A stretch of DNA of 56,033 nucleotides from Nitrospira sp. (GTDB taxonomy: Bacteria > Nitrospirota > Nitrospiria > Nitrospirales > Nitrospiraceae). The notes beneath the pieces were generated by a model that searched no databases, was not told where the DNA came from, and worked only from the letters and a program-made list of their open reading frames with translations. Location of the stretch: assembly GCA_030444405.1 (NCBI GenBank), contig JARFPM010000028.1:1-56033 (forward strand), in the 5' to 3' direction. This document shows positions 43,866-52,061 of this stretch, in pieces (the stretch's first letter is position 1; each line of letters starts with the position of its first letter). The translations under genes and the position numbers were made by a program.

Positions 43866-45392
43866 ATGCGTCTTTTTGGCATCGAAACTGAGTACGGGAT
43901 TATGAGGGATGACGTACCGGAGATGGATTCGGTTGTGGAATCGATGGAATTGGTTCGGGCACACCTCGTCTCCTCATTCGAGCGGCGTTGGGACTATGCC
44001 GGTGAGGATCCTCATGAGGATGCTCGCGGCTTCCGTGTCTCAGGCTTGCAGCAGGATAGAGAAGAGGATGAGTTCGCACAACGCGATGCCCATCGTCCAT
44101 TTTCTTTCCATGAGATGAAAAGTGACCTCGTGTTGCCGAACGGCGCGCGATTTTACAACGATCACACGCATCCGGAGTATTCGACGCCTGAGTGCCGGAC
44201 ACTGAGAGACCTGCTGGCTCAGGATCGCACGGGAGAACGTATCGTCCTACGTGCCGCCCAGTGTCGCAATCGAGTCCTCGGCGGAGCGTACATCCGGCTG
44301 TATAAAAACAACACGGATTTCCACGGCCACAGTTATGGCTGTCACGACAACTATCTCGTACCGCGGTCCGTTCCCTTTTCGGCTCTTGTTGCCGGCTTGG
44401 TGCCCTTCTTGGTAAGCCGACAAGTGATTGCCGGTGCAGGAAAGGTCGGTACTGAAGCGCAGGAGTCCGGACATCTTCCAGGGCGGTATCAGCTCTCGCA
44501 GCGCGCTGACTTTATGGAAACGGAATTAGGTGTGGATACGATGCATAACCGGCCAATCCTCAACACGAGAGACGAGCCCCATGCGGATCGCGGGAAATAT
44601 CGCCGGCTCCATCTCATCATCGGCGATGCCAACATGTGCGAGTATGCGACAGCGTTGAAGGTCGGCACGACCAGGCTCGTACTCGATCTCATCGAGCGAG
44701 GGGCTATGCCTCATATCGAGTTGGATCAGCCGGTGGCTGCAGTGAAACAGTTGTCGCGAGATTCGGACCTGAAAGCAGTGGTTCGTCTCAAGAACGGACA
44801 GAGACTATCTGCTGTGGAGCTTCAAGAGCATTACTGTGAGGCGGCACGCCGTGAGTTAGCCGGATCAGACGAGGAGTCGGATTGGCTGTTGACCGAGTGG
44901 AGTGACACCTTGCGTCTGTTATCTCAAGACCGCTCACAGTTAGTGGGGAAACTAGATTGGGTCACGAAACAGTGGTTGCTCGAGACCTTCATGCGGGAAG
45001 AACGAATCGGTTGGGATGATCCCTGGTTGGCAAGCTTGGATTTGGAGTATCACAATGTAGACCCCGAACAGGGGCTTTACCTGGGGTTGGAAGGAGACGG
45101 GAAAGTTTGGCGGATGACGACCGACAACATGATTGAGGAGGCGGTTCGGAACGGGCCAAGAGATACACGCGGCGGGTTACGCGGGGTCTGTGTGCAGCGG
45201 TTTTCTGATCAGATTAAGTCGATGCAATGGGAGCGGATTCAATTCGCAGGCGGACTACGCTCCCACCATCTCGACATGGGAGATCTCTTTAATCCGCAGG
45301 AAGTCCGACGTTGTATCGATGTTTTTCAACATGCCCATTCACCGGCTGATGCGCTGGCAACGTGGAGCCACAGAAAGGAAATGGAGACATGA
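43866..45392 (+). CDS. dop: Dop-like depupylase/deUBactylase
   Basis: 508 residues from ATG 43866 (the frame extends 17 codons upstream without support). PafA/Dop carboxylate-amine-ligase fold: RLFGIETEYGI (Glu7) and VLPNGARFYNDHTHPEYSTP, with Asp99 as the expected nucleophile. The assignment to Dop rests on the ND-H-THPEYSTPE form and on an acidic insertion at ~43-86 in the place of the Dop loop. The role would be removing UBact from substrates. It overlaps the UBact gene (ATGA). Confidence 0.87.
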   Translation: MRLFGIETEYGIMRDDVPEMDSVVESMELVRAHLVSSFERRWDYAGEDPHEDARGFRVSGLQQDREEDEFAQRDAHRPFSFHEMKSDLVLPNGARFYNDHTHPEYSTPECRTLRDLLAQDRTGERIVLRAAQCRNRVLGGAYIRLYKNNTDFHGHSYGCHDNYLVPRSVPFSALVAGLVPFLVSRQVIAGAGKVGTEAQESGHLPGRYQLSQRADFMETELGVDTMHNRPILNTRDEPHADRGKYRRLHLIIGDANMCEYATALKVGTTRLVLDLIERGAMPHIELDQPVAAVKQLSRDSDLKAVVRLKNGQRLSAVELQEHYCEAARRELAGSDEESDWLLTEWSDTLRLLSQDRSQLVGKLDWVTKQWLLETFMREERIGWDDPWLASLDLEYHNVDPEQGLYLGLEGDGKVWRMTTDNMIEEAVRNGPRDTRGGLRGVCVQRFSDQIKSMQWERIQFAGGLRSHHLDMGDLFNPQEVRRCIDVFQHAHSPADALATWSHRKEMET

Positions 45393-45583
45393 AATACAGC
45401 ATGATGCCGGAACGGCGCGAGGGTCCAGTCGATCCCATGCCAAAATCGCCCCGTCCTCTTGAAGAGGGAGGTGGGCCGCGCCGTCCGGAGACGGGATCGC
45501 CGGACAAAGATAGTCTCATGAAGCGGATGCGAAAAGTCGACCCAAAACAGGCGGAACGGTATCGGCAGAGAACGGGGGAATAA
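45389..45583 (+). CDS. UBact: UBact, ubiquitin-like protein modifier
   Basis: 64 residues, start overlapping the dop stop. It is hydrophilic and largely disordered, rich in Pro, Gly, Glu, Arg and Lys, with a helical part (SLMKRMRKVDPKQAERYRQR) and the end RTGE. It is the tag of the Pup-like system described in Nitrospirota and related phyla, conjugated through its C-terminal Glu by PafA. Because the last residue is already Glu, no Gln deamidation step is needed. Position between dop and prcB is the standard one. Confidence 0.93.
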   Translation: MKYSMMPERREGPVDPMPKSPRPLEEGGGPRRPETGSPDKDSLMKRMRKVDPKQAERYRQRTGE

Positions 45584-45669
45584 CAAGAAAAGTGGTGAGT
45601 CTTTAGTCAGAGGTCTTGACGAGGAGTAGTACGTCATCACCTAGCTCGAACTCAAGACTTTGGTGAGAA

Positions 45670-46443
45670 ATGGGCATGCAGGGCGATTTTTATCAGCTCT
45701 TGAAAGAAAAAGGATACGTGTTCGGAGTGCCGGGGCAGGCCGGAGCAGGGCAGGAACTGACGACAGCAACAACCATCCTTGCCTTGAAGTATCGCGAAGG
45801 TGTTCTGGTCGCCGGGGATCGGCGCGCGACAGCCGGAAATATGGTGATGTACGACCGCACTGACAAGGTATTGGAGATTGATCGGCATAGTGTTATGGCG
45901 ATCGCCGGAGTGCCGGCGACCGCCTATGAAATGGCGCGTATCCTCGAACATTCTTTCAAGTATTTTCGGCGGACACAGCTTCAGGAACTTAGCTTTGAGG
46001 GGAAACTCAGGGCCCTCTCGAAATTGCTGAAGGACAACGTTCCGGCAGCGCTGGCGGGTACGGGTGCTGTGGCGCCGATCTTTGCCGGGTACGACTTCGA
46101 GCAGGAAACGGCGAAGATCTATTTTTACGACATTCTCGGTGCGGAGTTTGAAGGAGTGGACTATGCGGTATCCGGGTCCGGTTCACCGACCATTCGCGGG
46201 ATCCTGCATTACTTGAATACATGGGGCGAACAGCCGCTGAGTGCAATGCCGGAAGAGCAGGCGACCGTTCAGGCGTTGAGGCTATTGACGAGCGCCGCGG
46301 AATTCGACAGCGCAACTGGAGGAGTCAACCGGGATGCCGGTCTCTATCCGGTGATCAAATTCATCACCGCCTCCGGTGTGCGCACGATGCCGGACGCTCA
46401 ATTGAAGCCCTTGTTTGAGACAAAGGTCTGCCGCCATGTATGA
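45670..46443 (+). CDS. prcB: proteasome beta subunit, catalytic
   Basis: 257 residues. A propeptide of about 33 residues ends at ELTTA, and the mature chain should begin at Thr34 (TTILALKYREGVLVAGDRRA). The conserved Lys/Asp neighbourhood (AGDRRATAGN, DKVLEID) fits the N-terminal nucleophile hydrolase site. It forms the two inner rings. The stop overlaps the prcA start by 8 bp. Confidence 0.94.
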   Translation: MGMQGDFYQLLKEKGYVFGVPGQAGAGQELTTATTILALKYREGVLVAGDRRATAGNMVMYDRTDKVLEIDRHSVMAIAGVPATAYEMARILEHSFKYFRRTQLQELSFEGKLRALSKLLKDNVPAALAGTGAVAPIFAGYDFEQETAKIYFYDILGAEFEGVDYAVSGSGSPTIRGILHYLNTWGEQPLSAMPEEQATVQALRLLTSAAEFDSATGGVNRDAGLYPVIKFITASGVRTMPDAQLKPLFETKVCRHV

Positions 46444-47245
46444 AGAACCATATAAATGGGTCGAAGCGGTTGGCAATCGTCGGACCTATCTCGACGAGCA
46501 GTTTAAGGAGGGGTCCCCTGTTGTCGGAGTCTCGTGTGAGCGAGGCATTCTGCTCATGACGATGAGCAAAGGCACACCCAAGTTATATGAGATTTACGAT
46601 CGTCTAGCCCTGGGGGGGATGGGTCACCCGGCTGATCTTGAGAAGCTGCGCTTCACTCTGTTGGAGATGGCTCACGTCGAAGGATTCAATCGCTCAGCCT
46701 CCGATGTGACCGGAAGCCGGCTGGTGAAGTACGGTATGGCGCCGACAATCAAACAGGCGTTCGAAGAGGTGTTCAAGGCCCCCTTCATCGTGAAAATCTT
46801 GCTGGCAGAGCTAAGTCAGAAAGCCGGGAAGGACGGTTTCTTGACGATCAACTACGACGGGACTTTTGAAGAAAAGAACCAGTATGCGGTGCTTGCCGCT
46901 ACGTCGGCGGTCGAGCAGAGGATGGCTGGATATCTCAAGGAACAGTCTATTGCGTCTCTTGAGGACGCTGCAGGTGCGGCGATTCGCGCGTGGGCGGTCG
47001 GTGATCGAGCGCAGCGACGAACACTGGACGATGGGGAAGGCCATGGCGAATCGAAGACTGGCCCTGATCACCAGGCGATGGACTCTGAGACACTCTATGC
47101 GCATCTGCGGCGGTGCATTGCTGAAAAGACGGTCGAATGTGCCCTGCTTGATCGGCATGTGCAAGGACCCTCCAAGTATCGAGCACTTGGGACCGATGAA
47201 TTGAGAACAGTGCTTCCCAAGGATCTGAGCCCATCACTCTCGTAA
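46436..47245 (+). CDS. prcA: proteasome alpha subunit
   Basis: 269 residues from ATG 46436 inside the end of prcB. MYEEPYKWVEAVGNRRTYLD followed by SCERGILLMT and KLYEIYDRLALGGMG matches PrcA. The catalytic Thr is absent, as expected for the outer, gating rings. The C-terminal part (~200-269) is longer and less conserved than in actinobacteria. Its stop is 8 bp from pafA. Confidence 0.92.
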   Translation: MYEEPYKWVEAVGNRRTYLDEQFKEGSPVVGVSCERGILLMTMSKGTPKLYEIYDRLALGGMGHPADLEKLRFTLLEMAHVEGFNRSASDVTGSRLVKYGMAPTIKQAFEEVFKAPFIVKILLAELSQKAGKDGFLTINYDGTFEEKNQYAVLAATSAVEQRMAGYLKEQSIASLEDAAGAAIRAWAVGDRAQRRTLDDGEGHGESKTGPDHQAMDSETLYAHLRRCIAEKTVECALLDRHVQGPSKYRALGTDELRTVLPKDLSPSLS

Positions 47246-47253
47246 TAGATATC

Positions 47254-48741
47254 ATGTTGAATCGCATCTTCGGTTTGGAGACTGAGTACGGACTCTTGAT
47301 TCACGAAGACCGACCGAGCCATTCCCCGACATGGTTTGCCCATAGGATCCGTGACCATCTGTTCCGGGTCCAACGGCAAGGCGTGCTGGACCTACACCAT
47401 CGTGGGCACGATGAGCCTCCTGGTAACGGCGGCTTTCTGACCAACGCCGGACGCATCTATCTTGATATGGGGCATTTGGAGTATGCATCGCCGGAATGTC
47501 ATTCTCTGACCGATGTGGTGGCGTCGGATCGTGCCGGGGATCTCTTGCTGCAGCAAGCGATCGAAGACCTCGGCTATTCGGATCAGGTATCGTTGATCAA
47601 GAACAACATCGACCATGAGACGGATGCGACTTTCGGTTCGCATGAGAATTACCTGGTTTCTCGGCGGTTCCCTTTTTCGAGACGTGGGTTGGCTCCGCTC
47701 GTGACGTTTCTTGTGACCAGGCAGATTTTTACCGGCTCTGGGCGTGTCGGTTCCGCTGCCCTACAGGATGCCTGGATTCAGATGGATCGGTTACTCGTGC
47801 CACGCTCCTCTTTCGGTGCGCATCATGTATCGGAGCCGCCTTTTCAAATCTCCCAACGTGCCGACTATATCGTGAATGATTTTTTTGAATGGGTACAGCA
47901 CAACCGGGCGATTGTGAACACGAGGGATGAACCGTTAGCCGACCCCAATCAATACCGACGGATTCATCTGCTGCTGGGCGATTCCAACATGGCTGAATAT
48001 GCAACGGCATTGAAGCTCGGTACGACCGGACTTGTGTTACAGCTAATCGAAGAAGGACACGCACCTCAAGATCTAGAGATCGATGAACCGGTGGAAGCAC
48101 TCCAGGAGATTTCCCAGGATCAAGAACGGCGCTGGCTGGTCCAGTTGCAGTCTCACAAGACGTTGTCGGCTGTGGATATTCAAGAACGGTTTCTTGACTG
48201 TGCCGTCCAGCATTGCAGGGGGCAGGATGAAGAAACCGATTGGGTCCTTGCCCAATGGGCATCGGTGCTCCATGATCTGCGCGGCGATTATCAGAAGCTC
48301 GTTGGGCGTGTCGACTGGGCGTCCAAGCTGTGGTTGCTGGATTGCTTTCGAGAAGCGGAACATGTCGACTGGACCGACCCCATGCTGAAAAGTTTGGATT
48401 TGGAGTATCACAACCTGAATCCGGCGAAGGGGCTGTATCATGGATTATTGGAACAAGGCCGTGCCCCTCGTGTGACGACAGACCGCCTTATCCATCTTGC
48501 GATGGAAGCGGCGCCGAAAAACACGCGTGCCTACGGCCGCAGTGAACTGGTCAGACATCTCCTGAATGAGTGGCCCGCCTCAGCGACAGATCAGCTTCCA
48601 GCCCCTGATGGATTGTCCCCTCCCTATGTCATCAATTGGTCGATTTTTCAAGTGCGCGGTCATGCCCCGTTTTCCATGCCGGACCCGTTTAAGACCTATC
48701 TGGAAGATGTGCGGACACACCTCGAGCGCGCGATCGTCTAA
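47254..48741 (+). CDS. pafA: PafA-like UBact ligase
   Basis: 495 residues. RIFGLETEYGLLI (Glu9) and FLTNAGRIYLDMGHLEYASP with Asp71 follow the PafA pattern (FLxNGxRxYLDxG), and it lacks the acidic Dop loop. It also has a NMAEYATALKLGTTGLVLQL helix and RTRDEPLADP-like Mg site (VNTRDEPLADPNQYRR). It should activate the C-terminal Glu of UBact with ATP and join it to lysines. The stop TAA is followed at once by a dispersed repeat. Confidence 0.92.
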   Translation: MLNRIFGLETEYGLLIHEDRPSHSPTWFAHRIRDHLFRVQRQGVLDLHHRGHDEPPGNGGFLTNAGRIYLDMGHLEYASPECHSLTDVVASDRAGDLLLQQAIEDLGYSDQVSLIKNNIDHETDATFGSHENYLVSRRFPFSRRGLAPLVTFLVTRQIFTGSGRVGSAALQDAWIQMDRLLVPRSSFGAHHVSEPPFQISQRADYIVNDFFEWVQHNRAIVNTRDEPLADPNQYRRIHLLLGDSNMAEYATALKLGTTGLVLQLIEEGHAPQDLEIDEPVEALQEISQDQERRWLVQLQSHKTLSAVDIQERFLDCAVQHCRGQDEETDWVLAQWASVLHDLRGDYQKLVGRVDWASKLWLLDCFREAEHVDWTDPMLKSLDLEYHNLNPAKGLYHGLLEQGRAPRVTTDRLIHLAMEAAPKNTRAYGRSELVRHLLNEWPASATDQLPAPDGLSPPYVINWSIFQVRGHAPFSMPDPFKTYLEDVRTHLERAIV

Positions 48742-49027
48742 CAGGATGCTGAAAAATTCCGCCAGCGGCGTTCTCGCGTCGCTCAGAGGCTCAACCTACC
48801 AACCGGGAGAGAGCTGCTCTTGGCAGCTCGGGGTGGGCCGGGTAAAAAAGGGCTACGCTTCGCCTCTAAGGCACTGGGCGCTCACCGACTCGTGCCCGTC
48901 CGCAAACGTGACGCTCATTATTCTTCTCTTCGCGGCGCGGACCTCGCTGTGGGCTTGTTCGCGGAACGGCGCGTCTTGGCGCGCCGGGGTTGGGTGGGTG
49001 AGAAGTCTGGCTTTTTTGAGCATCCTG
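48742..49027 (+). repeat. dispersed Nitrospira-type repeat, copy B
   Basis: Starts one base after the pafA stop with CAGGATGCTGAAAAA and ends TTTTTTGAGCATCCTG, so the tips are inverted. It shares two blocks with 32005-32203 in opposite orientation. Internal inverted pieces (GCGGAACGGCGCGTC area) would fold strongly. It carries no gene. It may also act as the transcription end of the proteasome operon. Confidence 0.7.
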
Positions 49028-49201
49028 AAGTTATTCAGGCGTTAGCACCGTACTGAACATTCCAGCGTTTTCCCCAGCCTGCCAAGCTGCTCAGATTCAG
49101 GAATGACAGTTTGTTTCTCGATCCGAATTTCCTCATGCTAAGCTTTGGTTCATACGGCGGAGGGTGAATGCCGACGGCCATGCTGCACAAGAGGTGGGGT
49201 T

Positions 49202-49660
49202 ATGGGGGGCAGCCGGTGGGTGCTGAAATATGGCGTCGCCCTGGTTCTGGCATTTCTCTTTGCCATGGTCCTTGGACAGGTTCCGTTGTTTCGAGAAACC
49301 TCGGTAGGAAAACTCCGGGCCTCAGACCTTGTCCAATTCGTGGGCTACGGTGGTTCATTGGTAATTGGGTGGCTGGGCGCTCAAGAGTTGTCGAGACATC
49401 CGCCAGCGGAATGGAAGTGGATGGTACCGTTTCAAGGCCTGGTTGTGCCTCTCGCGACGCTGCTCGCAATTGCTATGGCGTACGGCGTGCTGCTTTTTGC
49501 GCTCGATCCGTACATGGGGAAATTAGGCAAGGCGATGTACAACTGGGTCTTCATCGCAGCCATCGTTGCCGACTGTATCTGGCTCATCCTCAGCTGGGTG
49601 TGGAAGTGCGCTCCTCTCGTCGCGGCCATGGAGACTCGCAAGCTTCGCAAGGCTGCGTAG
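49202..49660 (+). CDS. four-helix membrane protein
   Basis: 152 residues from ATG 49202 (GAGGTGGGGTT in front). Four predicted membrane segments: VALVLAFLFAMVLGQV, FVGYGGSLVIGWLG, VVPLATLLAIAMAYGVLLFA and VFIAAIVADCIWLILSW, with short basic ends. It resembles small uncharacterised Nitrospira membrane proteins. Function unknown. Confidence 0.65.
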   Translation: MGGSRWVLKYGVALVLAFLFAMVLGQVPLFRETSVGKLRASDLVQFVGYGGSLVIGWLGAQELSRHPPAEWKWMVPFQGLVVPLATLLAIAMAYGVLLFALDPYMGKLGKAMYNWVFIAAIVADCIWLILSWVWKCAPLVAAMETRKLRKAA

Positions 49661-49697
49661 CAGTCCCACTCAGGGGACAAGCTTGATGCAGCATCCA

Positions 49698-50699
49698 TCA
49701 TAGCCGCCCCAGCAAGAAGTCCACGATTCGGTTCTCCGCCCAGTACGGGTCTTCTCCACTCCAGCCCTGGTGAAAAAACCCGCAATGGCCCCCATAGCGA
49801 GGCGCGACCACACGAATGTGAGGGTGCCGCTGAATCTCCGGTACGGTGAACATCGAGTAGGGAATAAACGGGTCGTCTTGTGCCGTAATGATGAGGGTAG
49901 GAACCGCGACGGCACCGAGCACATGGCGTGCGCCAGCCCGGTCGTAGTAATCGGCGCCGTCTCGATAGCCTCCGTCGTGAGCGGTGTAGCGATCATCAAA
50001 TTCGCTGATCGTGGCGATCCGATCGAGTTGTGAAAGATCCCATTTCTCAGGCCAAAGGGCCGCCTTTCTCCGCAACCTCGATTTCAACCTCGTCAGAAAG
50101 TGACGATGATAGATGAAATTGCGAGGCTCCTCTAATGCACGAGCGCAAACGGTCGGGTTGATATTCGGGCACACTGCTGCCACTCCGGCTAGGGCGCGCT
50201 CGGTCTGGCTCAGCTCGCCGCCTGCTTTCAGGACGAGATTCCCACCCATGGAATACCCAACCAGCCATATGCGGTCGAGTCCATCCCGGTGAGCGAGCTC
50301 CTTGAGAATCGCGCGGTAATCTCCGCTCAAACCGCTGTTATACAGGGTCGGTGAGAGATGTTCGGTTCCGCCGCACGTACGCTGATTCATGCGAATGACG
50401 TTGAAGCCTGCGCGATAGGCCTTTGCAGCAATGCCTCGCATGTATCGCGATTCACTGGAGCCTTCAAGGCCGTGAACCAGCACCGCTGTGGGATACGCCT
50501 TGGGATTGTCTTGCCAATGACAGAATCCTTGTAGCTGCGTGTGCGGCTCAACAGAAAAGAGGCGCATTTCCTGCGGTATTCCACACAGGGGTGTTTCGCG
50601 CGGCAGGTAGCGAGGAAGGAGGGTCATGAGATGCGCATTCCTGAGTGGAAGCGGAGGATGAAAGGATGAAGCAATCCCTATCATCGAGGAGTCGGTCAT
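49698..50699 (-). CDS. alpha/beta hydrolase, YheT family
   Basis: 333 residues. The pattern HLMTLLPRYLPRE is the YheT opening; VLVHGLEGSSESRYMRGI, then nucleophile Ser in VGYSMGGNLVLK, Asp in ITAQDDPFIP and His in YGGHCGFF make a full triad. YheT members are esterases or lipases without a firm substrate. A single gene, convergent with 49202. Confidence 0.9.
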   Translation of the reverse strand: MTDSSMIGIASSFHPPLPLRNAHLMTLLPRYLPRETPLCGIPQEMRLFSVEPHTQLQGFCHWQDNPKAYPTAVLVHGLEGSSESRYMRGIAAKAYRAGFNVIRMNQRTCGGTEHLSPTLYNSGLSGDYRAILKELAHRDGLDRIWLVGYSMGGNLVLKAGGELSQTERALAGVAAVCPNINPTVCARALEEPRNFIYHRHFLTRLKSRLRRKAALWPEKWDLSQLDRIATISEFDDRYTAHDGGYRDGADYYDRAGARHVLGAVAVPTLIITAQDDPFIPYSMFTVPEIQRHPHIRVVAPRYGGHCGFFHQGWSGEDPYWAENRIVDFLLGRL

Positions 50700-50825
50700 G
50701 GTAACGAGTATGATACTCTAACTCTTGATTGGAAAGGGGCGGTAGGAGATCATTGTTTCAACCATCTAGGAGTTAAATGCAAGGTATACAAGACGGAGCC
50801 ATATCATCATTTTAATGGAGGAGTC

Positions 50826-51473
50826 ATGCTGACGGCTATCGGGGATGTCATGAGGCGGTGTTATGAGAGAAGGTGGATTACAACGAGAGACGGCAACATT
50901 AGTATGAAAAAACGGGAGGGGAAATACCTCTACATCACTCCCTCTGGTTGGCGTAAGACGATCGTTCACCCCGAGCATGTGGTGAGATTGGAAATCATCA
51001 CTGATCCTGCGACCGGCTTACGAGTGCCGAAAGTCGGCGAGCAACAGAAGCCATCCGGCGAGTTGTGGATGCACTGGAATTTGCAGCGAGACTCTAAGCG
51101 GACGCGAACTGTGGTGCATGTCCACGCGACGCATGCTGTGGCGGCAATCTATGCGGGGATCGATTTACAGGCCATGAGCGCTGAATTCCCTGAGATCTCT
51201 CGCTATACCAGAGTCGGATCTACGGTCCCGGTGCTGCCGGCTTTATCTCGCGAGTTGGCTGATGTCACGGCGGAGTGTTTAGGTCTGCGGAAAGACGGCA
51301 CGCTCGAGTTCGACATTGTGGGGCAGGCGAATCACGGAGTCTGCGCGGTTGCCATGGATCCTTGGGCTGCATACGAGCATATTGAACGACTCGATCATAT
51401 TTGCGAGATCGTCTTGAAGAGCGGAGTGGGTGCACGAGCGATGAATAACCGACTGGTTTCGGCAACGGCATAG
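50826..51473 (+). CDS. class II aldolase/adducin family protein
   Basis: 215 residues, with TGGAGGAG before the ATG. RDGNISMKK and LYITPSGWRKTIV are the N-terminal phosphate/substrate loop, VVHVHATHAVAA carries two of the zinc His residues, and GQANHGVCAVAMDPWAAYEH the third. The family includes fuculose-1-phosphate aldolase, ribulose-5-phosphate epimerase and methylthioribulose-phosphate dehydratase. The last of these is plausible in size, but no neighbour confirms it. Confidence 0.85.
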   Translation: MLTAIGDVMRRCYERRWITTRDGNISMKKREGKYLYITPSGWRKTIVHPEHVVRLEIITDPATGLRVPKVGEQQKPSGELWMHWNLQRDSKRTRTVVHVHATHAVAAIYAGIDLQAMSAEFPEISRYTRVGSTVPVLPALSRELADVTAECLGLRKDGTLEFDIVGQANHGVCAVAMDPWAAYEHIERLDHICEIVLKSGVGARAMNNRLVSATA

Positions 51474-52061
51474 GAAGAGGCCTGGGAATGAGAAGCACTG
51501 TGTTGGGATACTATTGACCCTTATCTATGGAAAGATGAATCGTCACTCGGCCGTTCTTCTTGAAGTCCGTCAAAGGAGCCTGGATTGCTGACATGGAATC
51601 ATGGAACTTGCGTGATAGATGAAAATCAATACAGGAGAACCTTCAAAAGAGGAGTGACCTGTAGAAAAATTAACTGGCTCCCCGAACCGGACCAGTTTGG
51701 GCACTGGAACGTAATAGTGAGGCTCTCATAAGCCTATTGGATGCTGGCGAACCGCGGTTTATGAAGGCGTAATCACAACCCTTTCCAGCCCACTGAGACT
51801 CATTCAGGCCAAGTCTGGCCAAGAGTTAGGAGAAAGGCGGACTTTGGCTGGAGTAGGCCTGAGTGGGCTGGGGTGAGGTGGGCTCGAGCACAATTGTGAT
51901 GTCCTTCGCACGCATCGGTAGTTTTGATCCGGGTCTGGATGCAAACCAACGCGCCGGTTCAGCGGCGCGGCTCAACGCGTCCGCTGGAAGGCCTCGTTAT
52001 GCGGCACCTCGAGCGCCCGGCATCTGGGGCGGCGCCGGTACCAAGCCAAGAGCCAGTTGTG
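51474..52061. other. intergenic, nothing supported
   Basis: No gene. A cluster of short G-rich repeats (GGCTGG/GTGGGCTGGGGTGAGG, about 51850-51885) is noted. It lies beyond the 3' end of the sulfatase gene. Confidence 0.4.
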
